Origin: a virus
Strand: one strand, 5' to 3'
DNA: 32,819 nucleotides
Virus record (IMG/VR): IMGVR_UViG_3300010411_000008
Coordinates: 1-32,819 of that record
Numbering within the stretch: position 1 is the first letter of the stretch; every line of letters begins with the position of its first letter. Position numbers and translations under genes: made by a program. Positions 1-5,910 of the stretch are shown here, piece after piece. The notes beneath the pieces are model-generated. The model was not told the origin of the DNA, did no database searches, and was given only the letters and a program-made list of their open reading frames with translations.

Positions 1-99
1 GACACCGCGAGTGAGTCGCTGATGCCGGCGGTGAATGGTTGATGAAATGATCCACTATTATCTCGTCTACAGAAAGCGCCGTCATACCACCGCGGTGCG
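1..99. repeat. Terminal direct repeat, copy 1 (circular junction)
   Basis: Bases 1-99 are identical to 32721-32819. An exact 99-base overlap at the two ends is the usual signature of a circular molecule assembled with an odd k-mer, and the gene ending at 32742 continues cleanly across the join towards parM at 128. A true packaged terminal repeat of 99 bp is possible but less likely. Confidence 0.93.
3..97. promoter_or_regulatory. CACCGC inverted-repeat cluster upstream of parM
   Basis: CACCGC occurs at 3-8, its reverse complement GCGGTG at 28-33, and a perfect 10-bp palindrome CACCGCGGTG at 88-97. This makes four half-sites in the 125 bases before the ParM start. Actin-type partition operons usually carry the ParR-binding centromere and operator here. 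Assigning that role to these sites is inference, and the half-sites are short in GC-rich DNA. Confidence 0.35.
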
Positions 100-127
100 A
101 CTGAAGCGAAGAGAAAAGGAGAAGAAC

Positions 128-1165
128 ATGATTCGCATCGGACTTGATCCCGGTTTCGGCAATTTCAAGATCGCCACCGTCTCGCAGACCTCCCAGGTCG
201 CCCTCGTCCCCTCCGTCGTCGGCGTGGGAGAAACCGACCTGGGCCTCCTCTCCCTGGGCAAGCTGGGCCGCCGTCGGCGGCATCGCCCCGACCAGGTGAC
301 CTTCGGCGGCGTCTCCTATCTGGTCGGCGAGAACGTGGCCCGCTTCGCCCGCCCCGTCCAGCGCATGGACTTCCTGCGCCTCTCCGATGGTCCCGAGCTG
401 CGCGCCCTCTTCTACGACGCCGTCTTCCGCCTTCTGGGCCAGGGTTACCACCAGGCCGCCCTGATCATCGGCCTGCCCGTGGAGGTCATGGCCGACCGCC
501 AGCAGGCCCTGGATACCCTGCGCTCCCTGAAGGCCTGGATGGTCGGCCAGCACTACTTCAGCGTCAACAGCTCACCCGTCGTTTTGGAGGTGACCCAGGT
601 GCGCGTCATGGCCCAGCCCGCTGGCGCTTTCTTCGCCTGGGGCCTGGACAACTCCGGCCACTGGTCCCGCCCCAAGGCCGACCTCAAGGCCCCCGTCGCC
701 ATCTGCGATATCGGCTTCAACACCCTGGACCTCTTCGCCGTGCAGGGTGGAGAGGTCGTGGGTCGGTTCACGGGAGGCGATACGGCCGGCATGCGCCGCG
801 CCGCCGAACTGCTTATCAACGCCGTGCAGGGACGCTATGGCGTGGACCTCTCCCTCCACGAGGCCGATGCCCTGCTGCGCCAGAAACGTCCCGCCCTCTA
901 CACCCCCCAGGGCGAGGCCGACCTGCGCACCTTCGTCACCCAGGCCCTGGACACCACCGCCGCCGGCGTGCTTCACTTCGTGGAACGCCACTGGGGCAAC
1001 GGACGCCAATTCGCCCACCTGCTCTTCACCGGCGGTGGGGCCGAGACGCTGCGCGAGGCGCTGCTGCGCCAGTATCCCCATGGGGTGGTCCTGCCCGAAC
1101 CGATCACGGCCAATGCCCTGGGCCTGGCCCGCTATGCGCGGCGGGTCTTCAAAGCGGATGGGTAG
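128..1165 (+). CDS. ParM-like actin-fold plasmid segregation ATPase
   Basis: A 345-residue protein of the bacterial actin family (ParM/StbA/Alp type). ParM proteins polymerise with ATP and push plasmid copies apart when capped by ParR bound to the centromere. The phosphate-1 loop is visible near residues 5-14 (GLDPGFGNFK), the phosphate-2 motif near 193-201 (CDIGFNTLD), and the adenosine motif near 300-304 (FTGGG); the C-terminus has PEPITANALGLARYARR, a normal ending for this family. The reading frame is open from 35, but the ATG at 128 follows AAAAGGAGAAGAAC and begins exactly at the conserved first strand, so it is preferred. The next gene encodes a ribbon-helix-helix protein, matching the parM-parR order. 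Codons strongly favour C at the third position, unlike the phage structural genes. Confidence 0.88.
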   Translation: MIRIGLDPGFGNFKIATVSQTSQVALVPSVVGVGETDLGLLSLGKLGRRRRHRPDQVTFGGVSYLVGENVARFARPVQRMDFLRLSDGPELRALFYDAVFRLLGQGYHQAALIIGLPVEVMADRQQALDTLRSLKAWMVGQHYFSVNSSPVVLEVTQVRVMAQPAGAFFAWGLDNSGHWSRPKADLKAPVAICDIGFNTLDLFAVQGGEVVGRFTGGDTAGMRRAAELLINAVQGRYGVDLSLHEADALLRQKRPALYTPQGEADLRTFVTQALDTTAAGVLHFVERHWGNGRQFAHLLFTGGGAETLREALLRQYPHGVVLPEPITANALGLARYARRVFKADG

Positions 1166-1175
1166 CGGATAAACG

Positions 1176-1217
1176 GATGGGTACAAGTGGGGACACTTGG
1201 GGACACTTGTACCCATC
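1176..1217. promoter_or_regulatory. Perfect inverted repeat with tandem GGGGACACTT between parM and parR
   Basis: Fourteen-base arms at 1176-1189 and 1204-1217 are perfect complements around a 14-base loop. GGGGACACTT occurs twice in tandem at 1189-1198 and 1199-1208. The element fills the gap between the two partition genes and ends just before the Shine-Dalgarno sequence of the second. It could be a ParR-binding centromere/operator or an RNA hairpin that sets the ParM:ParR ratio. No T-run follows, so a simple terminator is unlikely. Confidence 0.6.
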
Positions 1218-1233
1218 TCGATGAGGAAGAAAG

Positions 1234-1647
1234 ATGGCTTGTCTGGGAAAAACTGTCGAACTCAAAATTCGCTTCTACCCAGGCCAGGACGATGAGGTGA
1301 TCCGCTGGCTGGAGCAGTTCAACGATAAGCCCTATGGGGTGAAGTCGCAGGCGGTGAAAGAGGCGCTGCGCAGGGGCATTGGCGATGCGGCGGCAAGACA
1401 GGAAAGCGCCGCTCCCCTGGACCTGGCCGAGGTACGCCAGGTGGTGGAGGCTGCCGTCGCCACCGCCCTGGCCCATTTCGAAGGTCAGGTAATCGGTGCT
1501 GCCGCTGCCAACCCACCCCAGGAGGACGAGGAGGTAGAAGACATCATGGACCAACTGGAGGCAGCGTTGGTCCTCGGTGATGATGAGGAGGACCAAGCGC
1601 GTTCACAGGAGCTGGTGGAGCAGATGGATAATGCCAAAGCGTATTAA
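1234..1647 (+). CDS. ParR-like ribbon-helix-helix DNA-binding protein
   Basis: A 137-residue protein. Residues 6-50 (VELKIRFYPGQDDEVIRWLE, then SQAVKEALRRGIG) have the strand-helix-helix layout of ribbon-helix-helix proteins. A variable middle and a very acidic C-terminal tail rich in D and E follow. ParR proteins have this layout: the N-terminal ribbon-helix-helix binds centromere repeats and the C-terminal tail contacts ParM filaments. Position directly after parM supports the call. The ATG at 1234 follows GAGGAAGAAAG. The family is inferred from fold pattern and context; overall sequence similarity in such proteins is normally very low. Confidence 0.72.
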   Translation: MACLGKTVELKIRFYPGQDDEVIRWLEQFNDKPYGVKSQAVKEALRRGIGDAAARQESAAPLDLAEVRQVVEAAVATALAHFEGQVIGAAAANPPQEDEEVEDIMDQLEAALVLGDDEEDQARSQELVEQMDNAKAY

Positions 1648-2014
1648 ACGGGAGCGCACAAAAGGCTGGCGTATGCCGGAGGGCGCGGTTTACGTAGGTC
1701 GTCCAACGCGGTGGGGAAATCCTTACCGCGTTGGACCACACATGACACCCGAACAAGCGGTTCAAGAGTATCGTTCGTGGCTGCGAACGATGCCGACCTT
1801 GGTTGCCGATGCGAAGCGGATGTTGGCCGGCAAAGATTTGGTCTGCTGGTGTCCCCTTGACCAGCCATGCCACGCCGATGTTCTGCTAGAACTAGTAAAT
1901 TCACCTGCCCCTCCAAGACAGGAAAAGGAGAAACACCATGTTGACACAACGCATGCAAATTCACGCGATTGCCAGGCGGATGAAGGGAATCGAGACGGAT
2001 CTCTGCGTGGATGA
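1631..2014 (+). CDS. DUF4326 domain protein
   Basis: A 127-residue protein with the hallmark pieces of DUF4326: VYVGRPTRWGNPY near residues 17-29 and KDLVCWCPLDQPCHADVLLEL near 75-95. The biochemical role of DUF4326 is not established; it is common in phages, plasmids and high-GC bacteria. The conserved cysteines of the CWC and PCH segments suggest metal binding or catalysis, which is inference. The ATG at 1631 overlaps the end of the ParR-like gene by 17 bases; the frame is open further upstream but the domain needs none of that. The last 30 or so residues lie beyond the usual domain end, are polar and unstructured, and are encoded in DNA that also encodes the start of the next gene. Confidence 0.72.
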   Translation: MPKRIKRERTKGWRMPEGAVYVGRPTRWGNPYRVGPHMTPEQAVQEYRSWLRTMPTLVADAKRMLAGKDLVCWCPLDQPCHADVLLELVNSPAPPRQEKEKHHVDTTHANSRDCQADEGNRDGSLRG

Positions 2015-2279
2015 TTTCGACGATCCGTGGTATAACGCATATACAATAAAACAATATAGGAGGTTTCTCATGGATGAACAGATGGATACGCTCTACAAAA
2101 GTACCATTGAGGATTTGCTTGATGAACTTGCCGATTTGCAATGCGAAAACGCACGCTTGCGGCAGGCAATAGAGCAAGCACGGCAGAAATTAGCTCAGGG
2201 TCGCACAGTAGGTCATGACTGGATGCAATGTGCAATACAGGCGGAGAACATTTTGTATGTGGCGTTGCTGGCGGAATGA
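1938..2279 (+). CDS. Small coiled-coil protein with two possible starts
   Basis: A 113-residue protein of unknown function. Residues 50-90 (ending LRQAIEQARQKLAQGR) look like a coiled coil. The ATG at 1938 follows AAAAGGAGAAACACC. A second in-frame ATG at 2070 follows an even better site, AGGAGGTTTCTC, and would give a 69-residue protein holding just the coiled coil. Both products may be made. The N-terminal part (MQIHAIARRMKGIETDLCVDD in outline) is not one I recognise. It overlaps the DUF4326 gene by 77 bases. Confidence 0.55.
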   Translation: MLTQRMQIHAIARRMKGIETDLCVDDFDDPWYNAYTIKQYRRFLMDEQMDTLYKSTIEDLLDELADLQCENARLRQAIEQARQKLAQGRTVGHDWMQCAIQAENILYVALLAE

Positions 2280-2571
2280 GTGGATCTGGCTCGCCGCGCT
2301 GTTGCATGGGATTGATCTGCTACTCACAGCCGCAGCTGGACCTCGTTATGAGGGCAATCCGATAGCATTTCATTTGTGGATGCAATGGGGCTTTGAGAGC
2401 ATCATTCTTCTTAAATGCATCCTCCTGCTTCTGCATTGGCCAGTGCGATGGGCTTGGGCACAATGGCCGAAGGTGGGGGCTGTGGTGTGGGGAATATTCA
2501 TCATGGGTGAATGCGTGGGAATGGCAGTGATTTGTATGTGGAATATCACCATCTTAATCTTGTTCTCCTAA
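2257..2571 (+). CDS. Small membrane protein, DUF5658-like
   Basis: A 104-residue, very hydrophobic protein with about three membrane helices. LLHGIDLLLTAAAGPRYEGNPIAF near the N-terminus resembles the D-TT...NP pattern of DUF5658 membrane proteins, whose function is unknown. The ATG at 2257 is chosen because the hydrophobic part begins here and GGAG lies about ten bases upstream; an ATG at 2215 in the same frame lacks a clear ribosome site. It overlaps the upstream gene by 23 bases. Confidence 0.5.
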   Translation: MWRCWRNEWIWLAALLHGIDLLLTAAAGPRYEGNPIAFHLWMQWGFESIILLKCILLLLHWPVRWAWAQWPKVGAVVWGIFIMGECVGMAVICMWNITILILFS

Positions 2572-2587
2572 TAATTGGCGTCGGAAC

Positions 2588-2617
2588 TTGACAAACGCAA
2601 TGACATTGTGGTAAAAT
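2588..2617 (+). promoter_or_regulatory. Sigma70-type promoter (TTGACA - 18 bp - TAAAAT)
   Basis: The -35 hexamer TTGACA is at 2588-2593 and TAAAAT at 2612-2617, with an 18-base spacer. It drives the small gene at 2645. The 11-mer AACTTGACAAA (2586-2596) recurs at the early promoter near 23455, and CCTAATAA is found upstream of both (2567-2574 and 23430-23437), hinting at control by the same regulator. Confidence 0.7.
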
Positions 2618-2644
2618 TGAAACAGATGTTCGGAGGGTGGTGGT

Positions 2645-2848
2645 ATGATAGAGGTGCTGGACAACGACGAAACCATCCGGGTAGGGGGGCGGGCAGCTAG
2701 GCTGATACACTTTCTGGCCAGGCAGGCCGAAAGGATTAATAAGCCAGAGAAGATGCAGATAACATTTGACTGCGCGGGGAATAGTTTCAGCGTAGAACTC
2801 AAAGAACGTATGAGGCCCCTCTACTGGCAACCTGGCCCAACAAGGTAG
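2645..2848 (+). CDS. Small protein of unknown function
   Basis: A 67-residue protein beginning MIEVLDNDETIRV, with a central basic/aromatic helix (AARLIHFLARQAERINKPEK) and a strand-rich C-terminal half. No family recognised. The ATG follows CGGAGGGTGGTGGT. It sits alone between a consensus-like promoter and a rho-independent terminator, so it is probably expressed on its own, possibly in the lysogen. A monocistronic gene like this in a phage is often a regulator or superinfection gene; the sequence does not show which. Confidence 0.6.
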   Translation: MIEVLDNDETIRVGGRAARLIHFLARQAERINKPEKMQITFDCAGNSFSVELKERMRPLYWQPGPTR

Positions 2849-2885
2849 AGGGATAAAAAGAGGATAGAGGATAGTGGTAGAGTGA

Positions 2886-2917
2886 GGGCCTGATTTGGGG
2901 CCAGGCAAATCAGGCCC
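2886..2917 (+). terminator. Stem-loop downstream of the 67-residue gene
   Basis: Perfect 11-base arms GGGCCTGATTT (2886-2896) and AAATCAGGCCC (2907-2917) surround a 10-base loop. No T-run follows, so this is either an accessory hairpin to the terminator 15 bases further on or a 3' RNA-stabilising structure. Confidence 0.5.
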
Positions 2918-2931
2918 GGTGTTAGCGTAGG

Positions 2932-2964
2932 AAGCGCACCGATCAACAGTGCGCTTTTTGTTTA
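2932..2964 (+). terminator. Rho-independent terminator
   Basis: An 8-bp perfect stem, AAGCGCAC (2932-2939) with GTGCGCTT (2949-2956), has a 9-base loop and runs straight into a T-rich tract to 2963. It closes the 2588 promoter transcript. Just beyond it TTTATCTAAG is repeated at 2961-2970 and 2972-2981, which may be a small operator. Confidence 0.82.
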
Positions 2965-2996
2965 TCTAAGCTTTATCTAAGCAAGGAGGGAAAAAC

Positions 2997-3290
2997 ATGA
3001 GCTGGACGGAATTTCTGAGCTATCTGCGTGGGCCAGGGGTAGCGGCTGTTGTGGGAGTGCTGCTCTCATATATCGTGGAATTTTGGCCGCAATATCAAAG
3101 CCTGGAGTCCAGGTATAAGCGCCTGGTGATCGCTGGTTTGTGCTTCGTGGTACCAGTGGTGGCCACGGCGCTTTCATGTGCGTCAGGGATGACGGTCTGG
3201 GGCGACTGGCCCGACACGTGGTGGCCTGCATTGGTGGCTGGATTCGTTGCCTTCTCCAGCAATCAATTTGCTCATATGCGCAAATTATAG
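2997..3290 (+). CDS. Small membrane protein, holin candidate
   Basis: A 97-residue protein with three hydrophobic stretches: about residues 13-27, 43-60 and 73-86, ending SSNQFAHMRKL. Size, hydrophobicity and the short charged C-terminus fit a phage holin, but no holin family is firmly recognised and it lies before the packaging genes, not next to an endolysin. The ATG follows AAGGAGGGAAAAAC, an excellent site. Alternatives are a superinfection-exclusion or other membrane protein. Confidence 0.6.
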   Translation: MSWTEFLSYLRGPGVAAVVGVLLSYIVEFWPQYQSLESRYKRLVIAGLCFVVPVVATALSCASGMTVWGDWPDTWWPALVAGFVAFSSNQFAHMRKL

Positions 3291-3304
3291 AGTCCCTGTC
3301 CCTA

Positions 3305-3376
3305 GGCAGCTGGGGCGGATGGTCGCGCTGAGCTCTCCCTCCCAACTCACCCCCCCCGGCCTCCGCCCCGGCTGCC
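3305..3376. repeat. Long imperfect inverted repeat before the late operon
   Basis: Fifteen-base arms at 3305-3319 (GGCAGCTGGGGCGGA) and 3362-3376 (TCCGCCCCGGCTGCC) pair with one G:T-type mismatch around a 42-base loop containing an 8-C run. It occupies the gap before the MazG-like gene. It may be an RNA structure guarding the start of the late transcript; no promoter hexamers were visible. Confidence 0.5.
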
Positions 3377-3397
3377 TGGATGGGGAAAAGAGGCAAA

Positions 3398-3787
3398 ATG
3401 TCGCATATTGAGGAAATTCTGGTACGAGTAGAACAGGGCACAGCGACAGTAGAGGATGCCGAAGCGCTGCGGCAGGCATTGGCCCTGATGGCGGTGCGGC
3501 GGGTAAGCCGATGTAGTTTGCAGCGTAGAGTCTATGACGCTGTCGCAGCACGGGGATACGTGGACGGCTGGCTTCCTCAACGCCTGATCGAGCGCCAGGT
3601 GATCAAGGCGCTGGAGGAGCTAGGTGAAGTGGCCAGATATGTGTTTGACGGGCGGATACCACCTGCAGGAGAGCTGGCTGATGTAGTGATTCCGCTGCTG
3701 GTAGCGGCAGAGACGGCAGGGTATGATCTGGGAACAGCAATTTTGGACAAGGTGCAACGAGATGTCCAACGGGGTGTACGAGCCTGA
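3398..3787 (+). CDS. MazG-like all-alpha NTP pyrophosphohydrolase
   Basis: A 129-residue helical protein. The family's EExxE motif appears as EELGE at residues 73-77 and the second metal-binding ExxD as ELAD at 92-95, followed by VVIPLLVAAETAGYDL, ILDKVQRDVQ and a terminal arginine cluster, as in the MazG/phage NTP-PPase group. These enzymes split nucleoside triphosphates into monophosphate and pyrophosphate; phage copies are proposed to clean the nucleotide pool or disturb (p)ppGpp signalling. The first 50 residues are extra helices not typical of the minimal domain. The ATG at 3398 follows AAGAGGCAAA and is preferred over 3380, which has no ribosome site. First gene of the late operon. Confidence 0.7.
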   Translation: MSHIEEILVRVEQGTATVEDAEALRQALALMAVRRVSRCSLQRRVYDAVAARGYVDGWLPQRLIERQVIKALEELGEVARYVFDGRIPPAGELADVVIPLLVAAETAGYDLGTAILDKVQRDVQRGVRA

Positions 3788-4340
3788 ACCGCTGCCAGGG
3801 ATGGAGGCGGATATAGATGCGCTGGATGAGGCGCAGTTGAAGAGCGAGGAAGCGCGGCGGATTTTCGAGGCCAGTGAGAAGGCCGAGCCGTGGATGGATG
3901 ACTACTTCAAGCTGCGGCGGGAGGGATGGTCCTGGCGTCAGGCGTGCTATATGATTTGGGCGGCCCTGCCAGCGGCATCACGCTGGCCCAAAACGCAGCA
4001 GGAGCTGGCCACAGAGGTGCTGGGCCTCAGCAGCGACCGGGCAATACGCAACTGGCGGGCGAACAATCCGGCGATGGAGACGCGCATTGCTCAGCTTGCC
4101 GCCAGCGCATTAGGAAAGGCGCGTGCAGAGATTTACGCCGCGCTCATCGAGGCGGCCAGCAATCCAAACCCGAGAGCGCACGCCGACCGCAAGCTGGCGC
4201 TGGAGATGATGGGGGATTACATACCAAAGCAGCGGGTGGATGTGGGCGCAGTGCTGGCCGATGACCTGAGCGAGGTGGACACTGAGGATTTGATTGCGCT
4301 GGCAGCTCCTGGCGGCGTGGACGATGATGACGATGAGTGA
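3762..4340 (+). CDS. Terminase small subunit-like helix-turn-helix protein
   Basis: A 192-residue protein. A helix-turn-helix lies near residues 75-102 (KTQQELATEVLGLSSDRAIR then NWR), the layout of the phBC6A51-type small terminase subunits that bind the packaging site and recruit the large subunit. A long helical C-terminal part and a D/E-rich end follow. The ATG at 3762 lies 26 bases inside the preceding gene and is followed directly by the large subunit with an 8-base overlap, which supports the role. The frame opens at 3723 but that part adds nothing conserved. Confidence 0.75.
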   Translation: MSNGVYEPEPLPGMEADIDALDEAQLKSEEARRIFEASEKAEPWMDDYFKLRREGWSWRQACYMIWAALPAASRWPKTQQELATEVLGLSSDRAIRNWRANNPAMETRIAQLAASALGKARAEIYAALIEAASNPNPRAHADRKLALEMMGDYIPKQRVDVGAVLADDLSEVDTEDLIALAAPGGVDDDDDE

Positions 4341-5910
4341 TCCGGTGCAATTGGCGCGGCAGGAATTGGCCAGACGGGAGTTGGCACGACGGAAGCTGAT
4401 TTTCTTCGCCTGGTATACCTTCCGAGGGTATCGGGCTTCGCGGGTGCATGAATTGCTGGCGGAATATCTGGAGCAGGTGGAGCGGTTCGTGGCCACGGGA
4501 GGCAGGGAGGGAATCGGGCGGCTGATGGTGTTCATGCCGCCCAGGCACGGCAAGTCGGAGCTGGTCAGTGTGCGCTTCCCTGCTTGGTTCCTGGGCCGAA
4601 ATCCCGACTGTCGGGTGATTCTGGCCTCATGCACGGCTGACCTGGCGGTCGGCTTCAGCCGCCGGGTGCGGAACATCATCATGGACAGTCCATACAGGGC
4701 CGTTTTCGGCGATCGCTCTGGTAAGGCGGAGCCGATTGTCATTTCTGACGACAGTCGGGCGGCGAACGCCTGGGATTTTGCTAGGCATCGAGGGGGGATG
4801 ATCGCCGCCGGGGTAGGGGGCGCGATCATTGGACGGGGCGCGCACCTGGCCATCATTGATGACCCACTCCGCGACCGGCGGGACGCCGAGAGCAAGGCAA
4901 CCCGTGATGCGGTTGATGACTGGTATCGCTCTACACTCTATACTCGGCTTGAAGAGGGGGGGGCGGTGGTGTTAATGCACCAGCGCTGGCATGAAGACGA
5001 CCTGGCCGGGCGGTTGCTGCGGCGGATGGTAGAGGAAGACGGTGCGGACCAGTGGACGGTGCTCTGCCTGCCCGCATTGGCCGAGGATTGGGCCACAGCA
5101 GTGGAGCCTGATGATGTGATCGCGGCAGTGCGGGATGGTTGGTGGAAAGGGGTAGACCCCCTCCAGCGGCAGCCAGGGGAGGCCCTATGGCCAGAGAAAT
5201 ACCCAGTGAAGGTGTTGCAGGCAATCCACAGCAACATCGGGGGATATGAGTGGGATGCTCTCTATCAGCAGCGGCCACGGCGGCTAGAAGGGGCGATGAT
5301 TAAGGCGCACAAGATTCACGTCATCAGCGCTGATGATGTTCCCAAAGATTTGCGAGTAGTACGCTACTGGGATCTGGCAGTCAGCGGGAGAGAGAAGGCG
5401 GATTTCATCGCTGGTGGCAAGGTAGGGCGGGGTAAGGACGGGCGCATCTATATCTTGGACATGGTCCGGCTGCCCGGGCCGTGGGCGGACGCCCGCTCAC
5501 GGATTATTGATACGATGCTCCGGGATGGGGCAGCAGTGGAACAGGGGGTGGAGGTAGCCGGGCAGCAAGGCGGCTACTATCAGGAATTGCAGCGGGATGA
5601 GCGACTGCAGGGGATCACTCTGAGGGCAGTCAATCCCCGCGATGTGGGCAATAAAGAGGTCCGAGCCAACGTATGGGCTTCCCGCATTGAGGATGGGCTG
5701 GTCTACATGATCAAAGCGCCGTGGAATGACGAGTTTATCTCCGAATGTCTGGCCTTCCCGCGTGGGGCACACGATGACCAGGTGGATGCGGTCAGCGGGG
5801 CTGTACAAATGCTGCCCGCGTACGTAAAATTTGAGGATGTGCCCCAGGCTCCTGATCGGCCCAGCCGCTGGGATCCATGTGGACAAGGGAGAATAGCGTG
5901 GCGGATGTAG
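4333..5910 (+). CDS. terL: Terminase large subunit (packaging ATPase-nuclease)
   Basis: A 525-residue DNA-packaging motor. The N-terminal ATPase shows Walker A MPPRHGKSE at residues 68-76 and Walker B LAIIDD at 172-177. The C-terminal RNase H-fold nuclease shows RYWDLA with D347 and HDDQVDA with D481/D482/D485. It docks on the portal, pumps DNA into the prohead and cuts the concatemer. Order, length and motifs match the Terminase_6 type of large subunit seen with Mu-like portals. The start at 4333 overlaps the small-subunit stop as ATGAGTGA; in-frame ATGs at 4324 and 4327 cannot be excluded. Confidence 0.95.
   Translation: MSDPVQLARQELARRELARRKLIFFAWYTFRGYRASRVHELLAEYLEQVERFVATGGREGIGRLMVFMPPRHGKSELVSVRFPAWFLGRNPDCRVILASCTADLAVGFSRRVRNIIMDSPYRAVFGDRSGKAEPIVISDDSRAANAWDFARHRGGMIAAGVGGAIIGRGAHLAIIDDPLRDRRDAESKATRDAVDDWYRSTLYTRLEEGGAVVLMHQRWHEDDLAGRLLRRMVEEDGADQWTVLCLPALAEDWATAVEPDDVIAAVRDGWWKGVDPLQRQPGEALWPEKYPVKVLQAIHSNIGGYEWDALYQQRPRRLEGAMIKAHKIHVISADDVPKDLRVVRYWDLAVSGREKADFIAGGKVGRGKDGRIYILDMVRLPGPWADARSRIIDTMLRDGAAVEQGVEVAGQQGGYYQELQRDERLQGITLRAVNPRDVGNKEVRANVWASRIEDGLVYMIKAPWNDEFISECLAFPRGAHDDQVDAVSGAVQMLPAYVKFEDVPQAPDRPSRWDPCGQGRIAWRM

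Noticed and set aside
1-99. Terminal repeat considered as a phage packaging repeat or LTR
   Set aside because: The repeat cuts through the end of a gene at 32742 and continues smoothly into the parM leader; 99 bases is a typical assembly k-mer overlap. A packaged repeat cannot be excluded fully.
35-127. Upstream extension of the ParM frame
   Set aside because: The 31 extra residues are basic and lack conservation, while ATG 128 has a strong ribosome site and starts at the first conserved strand.
4110-4895. 261-codon minus-strand frame opposite terL
   Set aside because: Shadow of terminase genes with clear motifs on the plus strand; Ser/Arg-rich sequence with no domain.
5877-5897. ATG start for the portal gene
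   Set aside because: No Shine-Dalgarno precedes it; the GTG at 5898 has AGGGAG at proper spacing.
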